From: JBAVVD01 sp049697115
GTDB taxonomy: Bacteria > Acidobacteriota > Aminicenantia > Aminicenantales > UBA4085
Direction of reading: 5' to 3'
Assembly (NCBI GenBank): GCA_049697115.1
Contig: JBAVVD010000052.1
Coordinates: forward strand, 28,430 to 92,429
Length of the DNA: 64,000 nt
Shown here in pieces: positions 42,077-50,058 of this stretch; within the stretch, counting starts at the first letter, position 1; each line of letters starts with the position of its first letter. The notes under the pieces are model-generated. The model saw nothing but the letters and a program-made list of their open reading frames with translations. It searched no databases and was not told the DNA's origin. The position numbers were made by a program, and so were the translations under genes.

Positions 42077-42817
42077 ATGTCTGTCCTGGAAGCTAAAAAT
42101 CTCACGAAAAGATACGGCAGACGGCCGGTAGTCAAAGGAGTGAACTTGAAAATTCACTCCGGTGAGGTCATCGGCCTTCTCGGAAGGAACGGCGCCGGAA
42201 AAACGACAATTTTTCAAATGGTCGTCGGCCTCATTCGACCAGACAGTGGAAAAATCTATCTCGACAACAGGGATATCTCTCAGAATTCCACCAACGAGAG
42301 AGCACTGGCCGGGCTGACCTATCTTCCTCAGGAAAGTTCCGTCTTCCTCAAGACCTCGGTGGAAAACAACATCCGGCTCGCCCTGGAACTTCAGCCTTAT
42401 TCCAAGGAAAAAAGGGAAAAAATAATTTCAGATCTTCTCACTGAGTTCGACCTCCACTCGCTAGCCGACCAATCCGCCCACAGCCTCTCCGGTGGAGAAA
42501 GGAGAAGGCTGGAAATCTGCAGGGCTCTCACCCTCAAACCAAAATTTCTTCTTCTCGACGAGCCATTTACGGGGATCGACCCCCTGACGATTATCGATCT
42601 GCAGAAGATTCTGATCCGCTTAAAGAAAAAAGGCATTGGAATTCTCCTCTCCGACCATAATGTCCGCGACACCTTCAAGATTGCCGACCGCGCCTGCATT
42701 ATCGATGAAGGGGAAATTCTGATTGAAGACACTCCTGTCCGCATCGCCTCAGATCCGCGGGCACAGGAAAAATTTCTAGGCGAAGGTTTCAAATTTGGCG
42801 GGGAAATCCTGGCCTAA
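42077..42817 (+). CDS. lptB: Lipopolysaccharide export ABC ATPase LptB
   Basis: A 246-residue ABC ATPase. Walker A is GRNGAGKTT near residue 40, the Q-loop region reads TYLPQESSVF, the signature is SLSGGERRRLEICRAL, Walker B is FLLLDEPFTGIDP and the switch is LLSDHNVRDTF. The pattern and length are those of LptB, which powers LPS extraction with LptF and LptG. It is unlinked to the fused lptFG gene here. It is convergent with the zinc-ribbon/RDD gene, overlapping it by four bases. Confidence 0.93.
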   Translation: MSVLEAKNLTKRYGRRPVVKGVNLKIHSGEVIGLLGRNGAGKTTIFQMVVGLIRPDSGKIYLDNRDISQNSTNERALAGLTYLPQESSVFLKTSVENNIRLALELQPYSKEKREKIISDLLTEFDLHSLADQSAHSLSGGERRRLEICRALTLKPKFLLLDEPFTGIDPLTIIDLQKILIRLKKKGIGILLSDHNVRDTFKIADRACIIDEGEILIEDTPVRIASDPRAQEKFLGEGFKFGGEILA

Positions 42818-43860
42818 TTCTTCGGCGACATAAAGCGGTCTCCCAGGGTTTCGCCCAGGAAAAAAAGGAAAAGAAAGAGATAAGACGCCAGAAGAATTCC
42901 ATAAAACACAACCAGGGGAGTGATTGTTCCGGAAATTAACTGGAGCAATGGAATTTCCATCAGACGAGATGCCCCCCAGAGAGAGAGAAGCCAGAAAACA
43001 AAGACAAACAGCAAATCAAAAAGAAGAGCTTTGAGTTTCACAAAAAATCTTCCCGGACGACGGCTCCTGACGCGCTCTTCCAGCTCTTCTTCATCGTCCG
43101 CCACGGTTCTTAAGGGGAGCTCTGACTGTTCTACTGTTTCCGGTATGCCCATGCCCGTTTGAACGCTGGAAGGCTTCTGATCTTCAACCACCTCTTCCTC
43201 TTTGAAGAGCAGATCCTCGCCCATCTCAATGACTTTTTCTTCTGTTCTTTCCTCTTCCAGGAGAGAAGACGGCGGGGTTTCTCTAGCGACTTCCACCCAG
43301 GGGGGGAGCCTCTCTTCGGTTTCCGCCAGGGGCTCCTCCTTTTCTTTATCTTCCAGAGACGGGGTGACTTCCTCCTTCTCATCGAAAGATTCCATCTCCT
43401 TCTGGTCTTTTTCGAGAGCGTTCAATAACCGCGCTATTTCTGCGGTGTCCGCAAGAGGTTCCCCTTCCTCTTCAGGCTCTTCGGATTTCCCAGGCTCCTC
43501 GACGACCTCGGCTTCGGATTCCGCCGAATCTTCCGGCGTCGGAACCTCTTTATCCTCCGCTTTGAACTCTCCGCTCTCTTTCAGTTCTTCAGCTCCTTGT
43601 TCTTCCTCAAGGACTTCCGCCGGTTTTTTCTTCCCGATGTCTAATTCTTCTTCTTGGTCCGGGAAATCCAGATTCTCTTTAATTTCCCGCGCTTCTTCGG
43701 ATTCCTCTTCCTTGAATTCCTCATAAATGATTTTTTCGCCGGGGATATCCTCTTCGATGAACTCATCTTCGGGGAAAAGAAGCTGCGTGCCGCAGTTATT
43801 GCAGTATTGTTCGGACTCGTCGATGATCGCCTTGCAGTAGGGACACCTTTTGATAGCCAC
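42814..43860 (-). CDS. Zinc-ribbon, acidic-linker, RDD-type membrane protein
   Basis: A 348-residue protein in three parts. Residues 1-25 are a zinc ribbon (KRCPYCKAIIDESEQYCNNCG). Residues about 30-255 are highly acidic, low-complexity and glutamate-rich with no fold apparent. Residues about 260-348 hold a basic RRPGRFFVKLKALLFDLLF entry followed by two or three helices and GETLGDRFM, as in RDD domains. The start is GTG at 43860; an in-frame start at 43896 would add residues that do not fit. The zinc ribbon and acidic stretch suggest binding to a basic partner at the membrane. Function unknown. Confidence 0.7.
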   Translation of the reverse strand: MAIKRCPYCKAIIDESEQYCNNCGTQLLFPEDEFIEEDIPGEKIIYEEFKEEESEEAREIKENLDFPDQEEELDIGKKKPAEVLEEEQGAEELKESGEFKAEDKEVPTPEDSAESEAEVVEEPGKSEEPEEEGEPLADTAEIARLLNALEKDQKEMESFDEKEEVTPSLEDKEKEEPLAETEERLPPWVEVARETPPSSLLEEERTEEKVIEMGEDLLFKEEEVVEDQKPSSVQTGMGIPETVEQSELPLRTVADDEEELEERVRSRRPGRFFVKLKALLFDLLFVFVFWLLSLWGASRLMEIPLLQLISGTITPLVVFYGILLASYLFLFLFFLGETLGDRFMSPKN

Positions 43861-44130
43861 TATCTTATTTATAAAGAGAAAAACGGCGGTTGTCAATAAA
43901 TAATGGGGGACGAACTAGAAGGACCCCAATATCCGTAATCCTACTGTTTTCAATGGATCAAAGCATTTCCAAATCCGTGATATCCGAACGGCCAGGGGAA
44001 TGCATTCAAGAGGGCTTTCAAGTCGCCTATTCATGGCCAAATGACCTGATATTTTTCACGGTTTTTGAAATGCCTGCAGAGGTCATGGAAAATTTGACTT
44101 TCCCTGAAAAATGAATAAAATAAGGCGGCT

Positions 44131-44202
44131 GGGCGATTAACTCAGGGGTAGAGTGCTACCTTCACACGGTAGAAGTCAGAGGTTCAAATCCTCTATCGCC
44201 CA
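44131..44202 (+). tRNA. tRNA-Val (CAC)
   Basis: A 72-base cloverleaf: acceptor GGGCGAT with ATCGCCC, anticodon stem CTACC/GGTAG around loop TTCACAC giving CAC, T-arm GGTTCAAATCC. No CCA is encoded. It lies 90 bases before the metalloid-redox island. The gap before it (43861-44130) shows no supported gene. Confidence 0.93.
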
Positions 44203-44274
44203 TTCCCTTATTACCAACATCCTGGGCGTTGCCGTGACCTTCATTGTCTTGCAAAAACTTCAGATATATGACAA

Positions 44275-44284
44275 TATGATCATA
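44275..44284. promoter_or_regulatory. Possible ArsR operator of first arsR gene
   Basis: A perfect 10-base palindrome TATGATCATA just before the ATG at 44292, similar in type to the site before the second arsR. Confidence 0.4.
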
Positions 44285-44291
44285 GATATTT

Positions 44292-44645
44292 ATGAGACAA
44301 GCCATAAAAGTTTTCAAAGCCCTCTCTGATCCGACGCGTTTACGTATTCTTATGCTCCTTTTACAGAAAGAGTTGTGCGTGTGTGAACTTGTCTTCGCTT
44401 TAAAAATGGAACAGTCTCGAATTTCTCATCAACTACGGATCCTGAAAGATGCGGATTTGATCGAGGACATCCGGAACGGGAAATGGACAATTTACAGAAT
44501 CCCGAAGAAGACGAGAAATAATCTGAGAACGTTATTTGAAAAGATTTTAGAAGAAAATTTCTTTGATTCAGAGGAACTCAAAAACGACAAGAAAAATCTG
44601 GAAATATGCCTTAAAGAAGAAATCAGAAAGAGAAAATGCTTGTGA
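44292..44645 (+). CDS. arsR: ArsR-type metalloregulator, first copy
   Basis: A 117-residue winged-helix repressor. ELCVCEL near residues 33-39 is the classic two-cysteine arsenite/antimonite-binding motif on the DNA-binding helix; SRISHQLRIL is the recognition helix and GKWTIYRI the wing. It is about two thirds identical to the next gene over the first 80 residues; the C-terminal tails differ. It starts at ATG without a ribosome site, near a short palindrome. It should repress the island and release DNA when As(III) binds. Confidence 0.9.
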   Translation: MRQAIKVFKALSDPTRLRILMLLLQKELCVCELVFALKMEQSRISHQLRILKDADLIEDIRNGKWTIYRIPKKTRNNLRTLFEKILEENFFDSEELKNDKKNLEICLKEEIRKRKCL

Positions 44646-44724
44646 AAGAGCCTCCCTGGACGAATGATCATATTTCCATTCCATCCTGACATTTAAACCA
44701 CCATAAAAAATCACTAAAAAAGAC

Positions 44725-44753
44725 TTGACAACAAATACCTTAAGTAATATGAA
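44725..44753 (+). promoter_or_regulatory. Promoter of second arsR and island
   Basis: TTGACA (44725-44730), 17-base spacer, TATGAA (44748-44753). The -10 box lies inside the inverted repeat 44747-44766. Confidence 0.65.
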
Positions 44754-44766
44754 TATATGTTCATAT
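44747..44766. promoter_or_regulatory. ArsR operator
   Basis: ATATGAA (44747-44753) and TTCATAT (44760-44766) form a perfect 7-bp inverted repeat with a six-base centre, over the -10 box. TTCAT half sites are typical of ArsR operators. Confidence 0.65.
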
Positions 44767-44786
44767 GAAATTTATGTCATAATACA

Positions 44787-45158
44787 ATGAAGTCGACAGT
44801 GAAAATCTTTAAATCCCTCTCCGACCCCACTCGCCTGCGAATACTGCTCCTTCTTCTTCAAAGGGAACTCTGCGTGTGCGAGCTCACCTTTATCCTCGAA
44901 ATGGAACAGTCCCGAATCTCTCACCAGTTGAAAGTTTTAAGAAATGCGGATCTCGTTGAAGACATCCGGGACGGTAAATGGATTATCTACAGAATTTCTG
45001 AAGATAAAAAGAAATATTTGATGCTCATCTTAAATCCGCTCATTGGGGAAGACCTTGCATATTCAAAGGAAATAAAAAAAGACAACGCGAAACTGCAGGT
45101 TTTCCAAAAAAACAGCATCAGAAATTGTCCCGTTTCATTTGAGAGGAGAGAAGTTTAA
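44787..45158 (+). CDS. arsR: ArsR-type metalloregulator, second copy
   Basis: A 123-residue paralog of the gene before it, with the same ELCVCEL metal-binding motif, SRISHQLKVL recognition helix and GKWIIYRI wing. It starts without a ribosome site behind a consensus promoter with an overlapping operator. It is directly followed, without a gap, by the permease gene, so it should be the autoregulated first gene of the operon. Two copies may give graded or dual metalloid response. Confidence 0.9.
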   Translation: MKSTVKIFKSLSDPTRLRILLLLLQRELCVCELTFILEMEQSRISHQLKVLRNADLVEDIRDGKWIIYRISEDKKKYLMLILNPLIGEDLAYSKEIKKDNAKLQVFQKNSIRNCPVSFERREV

Positions 45159-46331
45159 ATGAAAGACAGATGGATTTTCCTCACATTTCTTCTTGCCTTT
45201 CTGGCTGCTTACTTCATCCCTTTTCAACAACCCAATGTTCAGAATGCCTTAGGCGAGGCTTTCGCTCTCCTTCAAGAGTATGCCCGGGAGCACGTCGTTT
45301 TCTGCCTCATTCCTGCCTTTTTCATCGCGGGTGCGATCTCGGTTTTTGTCAGCAAGGCCTCGGTCATTAAATATTTTGGAGCCCGGGCGAAAAAGATCCT
45401 CTCCTACTCCATAGCCTCCGTGTCAGGGACGATTCTGGCTGTTTGTTCCTGTACGGTGCTTCCTCTTTTCGCAGGCATTTATACAAGAGGCGCTGGAATC
45501 GGCCCTGCCACGGCTTTTCTCTATTCAGGGCCTGCGATCAATGTCCTGGCCATCATTCTGACCGCCAAAGTCCTGGGCTATAAGCTGGGACTGGCCAGGG
45601 CGCTTGGAGCGATCGTGTTTGCCGTTGTCATAGGCCTGATCATGCACCTCTTATTCAACAAAGAAGAGGAAAAAAATAAAGAGCGATCAACTCTTATCGA
45701 AGGCGAAGAAAAAGAAGTGCGCCCTCTATGGAAGACAATCCTTTATTTTGGCGCGATGGTCGCCATCCTTGTATTCATAAACTGGGGAAAATCCAGCCCG
45801 GAGCTTAAAATCTGGTACTTCATCTACCAGGCCAAATGGCATATTGGAGCCCTTCTGCTGGTTGTTCTTGCGTGGATGATCATCACCTGGTTCAAGAAGG
45901 CGGAGCTTAAGGAATGGACTTTTTCCACCTGGATTTTTGCCAAACAGATCTTTCCGCTTCTCTTTGCTGGCGTTCTGGTTGCCGGCTTCTTACTCGGAAG
46001 ACCCGGCCATGAAGGCATAATTCCCAGTCAATGGGTAGCTAAGCTGGTCGGGGGAAACAGCCTGGGCGCAAACCTCTTCGCCTCTGTTGCCGGGGCTTTA
46101 ATGTACTTTGCCACCCTGACAGAAGTTCCCATCCTCCAGGGTCTTTTGGGTGCTGGAATGGGACAGGGTCCAGCCCTTGCTCTACTTCTGGCCGGTCCTG
46201 CTCTGTCTCTCCCCAACATGCTGGTTATTAGAAGTATTCTCGGAACGAAAAAAACACTAACCTACATCTTTCTTGTGGTTATCATGGCAACCATCACAGG
46301 AATGATATACGGACATTTTTTCGGAGGCTAG
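45159..46331 (+). CDS. ArsP-type permease (PF03773)
   Basis: A 390-residue inner-membrane permease with about eight to ten helices. It has the PF03773 signatures: AVCSCTVLPLFAGIYTRGAG with the conserved CSC pair, FLYSGPAINVLAI, and in the second half ATLTEVPILQGLLGAGMGQGPA, split here as ATLTEVPILQ and GMGQGPALALLLAGP. ArsP members export trivalent organoarsenicals such as methylarsenite. The pair of repeats with a soluble middle (about residues 165-190) fits. It starts immediately after arsR with GAGGAG. Arsenic substrate is inferred from context. Confidence 0.88.
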   Translation: MKDRWIFLTFLLAFLAAYFIPFQQPNVQNALGEAFALLQEYAREHVVFCLIPAFFIAGAISVFVSKASVIKYFGARAKKILSYSIASVSGTILAVCSCTVLPLFAGIYTRGAGIGPATAFLYSGPAINVLAIILTAKVLGYKLGLARALGAIVFAVVIGLIMHLLFNKEEEKNKERSTLIEGEEKEVRPLWKTILYFGAMVAILVFINWGKSSPELKIWYFIYQAKWHIGALLLVVLAWMIITWFKKAELKEWTFSTWIFAKQIFPLLFAGVLVAGFLLGRPGHEGIIPSQWVAKLVGGNSLGANLFASVAGALMYFATLTEVPILQGLLGAGMGQGPALALLLAGPALSLPNMLVIRSILGTKKTLTYIFLVVIMATITGMIYGHFFGG

Positions 46332-46336
46332 AGAAC

Positions 46337-46909
46337 GTGTTTCTTGATAGGATTAAGATTGTTCATATTCTCCCCTGCCTTGCAGATCCGGAAAAAATCA
46401 GGTTTATCGCCTATTTTGAAAAAAATGTCTCTGAAGTCTTCCCTTATCTAAACACTATTCTGGATAAAGCCATCTATAACCACGAGGGAAAAACTTTAAC
46501 CATCAAAATGGAAGGCCGGTTGATAACGCTCCACTCTATTAAGATAGCCGCAGGAAAGGTTATCGATGAAGACGATGCCTATAAGATCATTAACTGGATA
46601 AAGGAGAGGATCAACTACTGCTATGAGAACAGGAACTCCATAGAGCCGAGTATCGAAAGGCGGCAAAAACTTTCGGCCCTGGATATCTATAAACTGCTCC
46701 CGGGCACTAACTGTAGAAGATGCGAGGAATTGACCTGCCTCGCCTTCGCCGTGAAATTATCAGGGGAAGAAATCGGCGTTTTAAAATGTGCGGATTTGTT
46801 TTCCGGAAAATTCACCGAAAAAAAACAAGAACTCCTCCAGCTTTTAAAGGCATCGGGATATGATGTCCCGGGAGATTTCGTTATTGACAAAAAAGAAAGG
46901 AGGTCATGA
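46337..46909 (+). CDS. 4Fe-4S domain protein of metalloid operon
   Basis: A 190-residue protein. The C-terminal third carries LLPGTNCRRCEELTCLAFA and, after a gap, KCADLF: four cysteines in the pattern of the PF04060 Fe-S domain of corrinoid proteins. The N-terminal two thirds (ILPCLADPEKIRFIAYFE and the GKTLTIKMEGRLITL strand region) is unrecognised. It is probably cytosolic and may feed electrons to the redoxin that follows. The GTG start has GGAGG upstream, five bases after the permease stop. Confidence 0.78.
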   Translation: MFLDRIKIVHILPCLADPEKIRFIAYFEKNVSEVFPYLNTILDKAIYNHEGKTLTIKMEGRLITLHSIKIAAGKVIDEDDAYKIINWIKERINYCYENRNSIEPSIERRQKLSALDIYKLLPGTNCRRCEELTCLAFAVKLSGEEIGVLKCADLFSGKFTEKKQELLQLLKASGYDVPGDFVIDKKERRS

Positions 46910-46910
46910 C

Positions 46911-47156
46911 ATGGAAATCAGGATTTTAGGACCGGGTTGCCCCAGGTGCGGAGAAGTGGAAAAAAGAACAATCAACGCTCTGACAGAACTCAATGTAGTG
47001 GCAGATGTCCAGAAGGTGATGGATATCAAAAAGATCATGGAATACAAAATCTTCTCCACGCCCGGCCTCGTCATCAACGGTAAAGTGAAGTCCTCGGGCC
47101 GCATACCTTCCCAGGAAGAAATCAAGCGCTGGATACAGAAAGAGCAGCAGAGCTGA
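46911..47156 (+). CDS. Thioredoxin-like redoxin (TM0996/MTH895 type)
   Basis: An 81-residue glutaredoxin-like protein with the active site GCPRCGEVEKRT near residues 8-20 and the cis-proline loop FSTPGLVINGKV. Small redoxins of this type accompany ArsP permeases and reduce disulfides or metalloid-sulfur bonds. The start at 46911 is fixed by AAGGAGGT seven bases upstream; the longer frame overlaps the gene before. It probably carries cytosolic reductant, perhaps to CcdA. Confidence 0.9.
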   Translation: MEIRILGPGCPRCGEVEKRTINALTELNVVADVQKVMDIKKIMEYKIFSTPGLVINGKVKSSGRIPSQEEIKRWIQKEQQS

Positions 47157-47185
47157 TCGAGGGCTGCCAAGGTTAGGAAGCCAAG

Positions 47186-47557
47186 ATGGGCTGCCAGTGC
47201 TCCAACGTTCCCGCCAACGTCAGGATCATCCGGGTCGGTGAGAGTGAAGTCGGCATCATCGAGCTCGAAGAAATCATCAGAGGAGTTTATTTTTTGAAAC
47301 TGCAGGATGAAGTCCGTCTGAAAGACGAATTGTTCAAAAGAGTCCGCGAGAAGAATTGGATTCCGGAGGGCAGGAAAGATGCTTATACGGAGGCGCTGTT
47401 CCGTGAATATCTTGCCTATACAAGATCGCGCCGATCCCCAAGACAAGCGGAGAAGAGAACGGCGGGCGGAGCCGGCGGGCTTCGGAGCTGGCTCAGCAGC
47501 CTGCGACGCAGCCGAAACGAAAGGAAGGAATCATCTTGGAAGTATCGGAAATATTGA
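47186..47557 (+). CDS. CxC small protein of metalloid operon
   Basis: A 123-residue frame. The first 80 residues (MGCQCSNVPANVRIIRVG, GIIELEEIIRGVYFL, and an acidic helical part to RKDAYTEALFREYLAYTR) resemble small conserved proteins found beside redoxins and ArsP permeases, with a CxC pair at the start that could bind a thiophilic metal. The last 40 residues are arginine-rich, GC-rich and unlike the rest; they overlap the next gene by 22 bases. They may be a shifted or decayed end. AGGA precedes the ATG. Confidence 0.65.
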   Translation: MGCQCSNVPANVRIIRVGESEVGIIELEEIIRGVYFLKLQDEVRLKDELFKRVREKNWIPEGRKDAYTEALFREYLAYTRSRRSPRQAEKRTAGGAGGLRSWLSSLRRSRNERKESSWKYRKY

Positions 47558-47937
47558 CCCGGCATAAAATGTTTGCCGTTATCGGCGTTTCGGAAAACAA
47601 AGAAAAATACGGCTACGAAATTTTTGAAACACTCATAAGTTCAGGCTATAAAGTCTACCCCATAAATCCCAAATATTCATCGATCGAAGGCCACGAGTGT
47701 TACCCTTCTCTGAACTCCCTGCCTGAGAAGCCCGACGTCGTAGTCACAGTCGTTCCACCCCCAGTGACAGAGAAGGTTGTAGAAACCTGCGTTGAGCTTC
47801 AAATCCCCATTGTCTGGATGCCACCTGGCTCCTGGTCGGACCTCGCCATAAAGAAGTGCCAGGATAACCGGATTGCATGCATCCACGATGTCTGTATCGT
47901 CTTCGCCGTGAAATCGTTGTTTGAGTCCAGGAAGTGA
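47536..47937 (+). CDS. CoA-binding (Rossmann) protein
   Basis: A 133-residue CoA-binding-domain protein like YccU. It shows MFAVIGVSENKEKYGYEIF with the GxS loop, VYPINPKYSSIEGHECYPSL, VVTVVPPPVTEKVV and VWMPPGSW. Stand-alone members bind CoA or nucleotides; function is unknown. The start is TTG with AAGGA upstream. Its link to the metalloid operon is positional. Confidence 0.85.
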   Translation: MEVSEILTRHKMFAVIGVSENKEKYGYEIFETLISSGYKVYPINPKYSSIEGHECYPSLNSLPEKPDVVVTVVPPPVTEKVVETCVELQIPIVWMPPGSWSDLAIKKCQDNRIACIHDVCIVFAVKSLFESRK

Positions 47938-47968
47938 CGGAATCGAAACAGATCGAGAAGGAGAATGG

Positions 47969-48277
47969 ATGGAAATGTACTCGTTGGATAAACTCCTGAC
48001 TTTTTCGAAAAAGTCGCATACAAAAAACGTCTTCTTCGAGTCCGATACACTTAAAGCGCAGGTGATGGGGCTTGAAACGGGGCAGGCAATTTCGCCCTGC
48101 CGGATGGACCATGATGTCATTTTCGTAGTCATGGAAGGAGAAGGAAAGATCATCGTTGACGGGGAAGAGGAGGCGATTAAAAAAGCATCCTGGGTCTTTG
48201 TCCCCAGAGAAAAGGAGACACGCTCTCTCAAAGCTCGGACGAAAATGGCTGTCCTGGCGATTCAAGTAAAGTCATAG
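47969..48277 (+). CDS. Cupin-domain protein
   Basis: A 102-residue single-cupin protein: SPCRMDHDVIFVVMEGEGKI as a cupin motif 1 that keeps H and E (H-x...E), then SWVFVPREKETRSLKA as motif 2, which lacks the second-motif histidine. A small metal- or ligand-binding role is likely. AAGGAG lies five bases before ATG 47969. The gene overlaps nothing and lies 31 bases after the CoA-binding gene. Confidence 0.78.
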   Translation: MEMYSLDKLLTFSKKSHTKNVFFESDTLKAQVMGLETGQAISPCRMDHDVIFVVMEGEGKIIVDGEEEAIKKASWVFVPREKETRSLKARTKMAVLAIQVKS

Positions 48278-48281
48278 ACTG

Positions 48282-48792
48282 ATGTTTGTTTTATCGATTT
48301 GGGTGCTGGCGGCGGTTTTGTTGATTCTTTCCATGGTTAAGGATGGAGAAAAAACCGTAAGGTCCCTCCGTGTTGCCTGGAAATTTTTCTGCTCCATGGC
48401 TCTCCTCGTTCTCTTGACCATCTGGGCGATCGGCTTTCTCCTCAGTTTTATTTCCCCGGAACTCGTCTCCAGAATCATCGGCCAGGATTCCGGGTTTAAG
48501 GGGGTTATCCTGGCAGGTTTATTCGGATCGGTCGTCCTGATTCAGGCCTTCATCGCTTTTCCTCTGGCGGGGTCCTTTCTCCGTAAGGACGCGAGTGTCA
48601 CAGCGATCGCCGCCTTTGTGACCACTCTGGTCATGGTCGGAGTCCTGACGGCTCCTCTTCGAGGTGAAGTTTCTCGGTGCGGAATTCGCAGGGCTGCGGC
48701 TGGCTTTAACCCTGCCCAGCATCGTTCTCATCAGCTATTTTCTCAGCGCTATTATGAAAAGGAGAAATCCTCATGAGAAAACCGAGCTTTAA
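48282..48792 (+). pseudogene. Half-size permease, apparent +1 frameshift
   Basis: The frame from 48282 encodes a four-helix half-size relative of the PF03773 permease (SLRVAWKFFCSMALLVLL, FPLAGSFLRKDASV and TTLVMVGVLTAPL). After APL at 48657-48659 the family continues as LEVKFLG, and that continuation is found in the next frame: reading GAG GTG AAG from 48661 gives EVKFLGAEF, then a helix (SIVLISYFLSAIM) and a stop at 48790-48792. In the original frame the tail to 48776 is nonsense. One extra base in CTTC explains it. Either the gene is broken, the base is an assembly error, or a CTT-CGA shift site is used. It overlaps the thioredoxin gene. Confidence 0.7.
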
Positions 48793-49240
48793 TAATTCAC
48801 TATTCCTCGTGCTTTTGTTAACCGCGCTGTTAATGTCACTAGTCACTTCTCAAGCCTGCCGTGCACCGAGCGAAGAACAAGAGACAAGCGCGCCTACAAA
48901 TCAAACGTCTGGCGGGGAAGGCAGCGTTCTCGTCACCTCTGATCTCAATCTGGACTTTTCCAAGCATAAAGTGACATTTATCGAGCTCGGCGCCGACCGC
49001 TGCATTCCCTGCAAGGCCATGCAGCCCATTATGAAGGAGATCGCCAAAGAATATACCGGGAAGATTCAGGTCGTTTTTTACGATGTCTGGAAAGATCCAC
49101 GGCCGGCCCGCAAATATGGCATTCAGCTCATCCCAACCCAGGTTTTCATCGATCAAAACGACAAAGAGATTTTCCGGCATGTCGGCTATTTCCCCAAAGA
49201 GGGAATCCTGCAAATGCTCAATGACAAGGGAATCCTTTAG
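48773..49240 (+). CDS. Exported thioredoxin-fold protein (possible lipoprotein)
   Basis: A 155-residue protein with an N-terminal export signal (FLVLLLTALLMSLVTSQAC) and a thioredoxin domain whose active site is ADRCIPCKAM near residue 75, followed by YDVWKDPRP and GIQLIPTQVFIDQND with the cis-proline. SQAC is a weak lipobox, so membrane attachment is possible but uncertain. As the next gene is CcdA, this protein probably receives reductant in the periplasm. AAGGAG lies upstream within the permease. Confidence 0.87.
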   Translation: MRKPSFNNSLFLVLLLTALLMSLVTSQACRAPSEEQETSAPTNQTSGGEGSVLVTSDLNLDFSKHKVTFIELGADRCIPCKAMQPIMKEIAKEYTGKIQVVFYDVWKDPRPARKYGIQLIPTQVFIDQNDKEIFRHVGYFPKEGILQMLNDKGIL

Positions 49241-49253
49241 GCAACAAAGACAA

Positions 49254-49940
49254 ATGGAAAACCTTTTCGGCGATATCTCCCAGCTCATCCAGCAGAATCC
49301 CTGGCTGGCTGTTCTGGCGGTGTTTGTCGGAGGAGCAACGACGGCCTCGAATCCCTGCGTCCTGGCGATGATTCCCTTCCTCTTAGGCGTTGTGGCCGGC
49401 ACTGAGGGAGCAAACATCAAGAAATCGCTCGGCTTCTCGGCGCTTTTTGTCTTCGGACTTTCGGTCACCTTCGCCAGCCTGGGTTTGGTCTCCGCTCTGA
49501 TGGGCAGGATGCTGGGAGATGTCGGCGTATTTTGGAAATATCTCGTGGCCGGAGTCTGTCTGATCATGGGACTTAACCTTCTGGGCCTCTTCAAATTCAA
49601 CATCAACCTTCCCCAACCCATGAACGTCAGGAAGGGAGGCTCTCTCAGCGCCTTCCTTTTGGGCTTGCTGTTCGGCGTCGTCTCCACTCCTTGCGCCGTG
49701 CCCATCCTGGCCGTGCTCCTGGCTTATGTCGCAAGCCAAGGAAACGTCATCTACGGAGGGTTCCTGCTCCTTATCTATGCGCTGGGTCATTCGGCTCTCA
49801 TCCTGGTTGCCGGCACCTCAATGGGCGCGGCGAAAAAACTGATCGAGTCAAAAGGCCTGCGCAAGACCAATCTGGTCCTCCAGAAAATTGCCGGAGCCAT
49901 CATCATTCTGGTCGGCGCCTACTTTATTTTCCGTCTGTAG
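49254..49940 (+). CDS. ccdA: CcdA/DsbD-family transmembrane thiol transporter
   Basis: A 228-residue six-helix membrane protein. The two redox cysteines lie in the classic ASNPCVLAMIPFLLG near residue 34 and VSTPCAVPILAVLLA near residue 145. CcdA moves electrons from cytosolic thioredoxin to periplasmic thiol proteins. The start at 49254 is chosen by family; the longer open frame overlaps the thioredoxin gene. It lies 13 bases after the exported thioredoxin gene and is its obvious partner. Confidence 0.9.
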   Translation: MENLFGDISQLIQQNPWLAVLAVFVGGATTASNPCVLAMIPFLLGVVAGTEGANIKKSLGFSALFVFGLSVTFASLGLVSALMGRMLGDVGVFWKYLVAGVCLIMGLNLLGLFKFNINLPQPMNVRKGGSLSAFLLGLLFGVVSTPCAVPILAVLLAYVASQGNVIYGGFLLLIYALGHSALILVAGTSMGAAKKLIESKGLRKTNLVLQKIAGAIIILVGAYFIFRL

Positions 49941-49947
49941 GAGGTTT

Positions 49948-50013
49948 ATGGGAGTTTTCAACTTGACGCGTACCGAGATGAATTTTGAAGCGGCGGAGCT
50001 GGATTCTCGGTAG
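49948..50013 (+). CDS. 21-codon ORF with strong ribosome site
   Basis: ATG at 49948 follows TAGGAGGTTT and opens a 21-residue frame (MGVFNLTRTEMNFEAAELDSR, here as MGVFNLTRTEM and NFEAAELDSR). No homology is recognised. It could be a real peptide, or the head of a lost gene, as the next gene also appears truncated. Confidence 0.3.
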   Translation: MGVFNLTRTEMNFEAAELDSR

Positions 50014-50058
50014 AGTTTAAAAAAAAGAGTCCACAATTTTTTTGTATAGGAGATGGAA

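Noticed and set aside
43952..44114. 53-codon ORF on the plus strand before tRNA-Val.
   Set aside because: It has no ribosome site, no recognisable motif and irregular composition; the region was left as non-coding.
44131..44202. tRNA-Val as an integration site for the metalloid island.
   Set aside because: I looked for a repeat of the tRNA 3' end near 52440-53160 and saw none, and no integrase is present.
26130..44252. 14-base match CCTTCATTGTCTTG near 26130 and 44239.
   Set aside because: A match of this length is expected by chance in 64 kb, and the flanks do not align.
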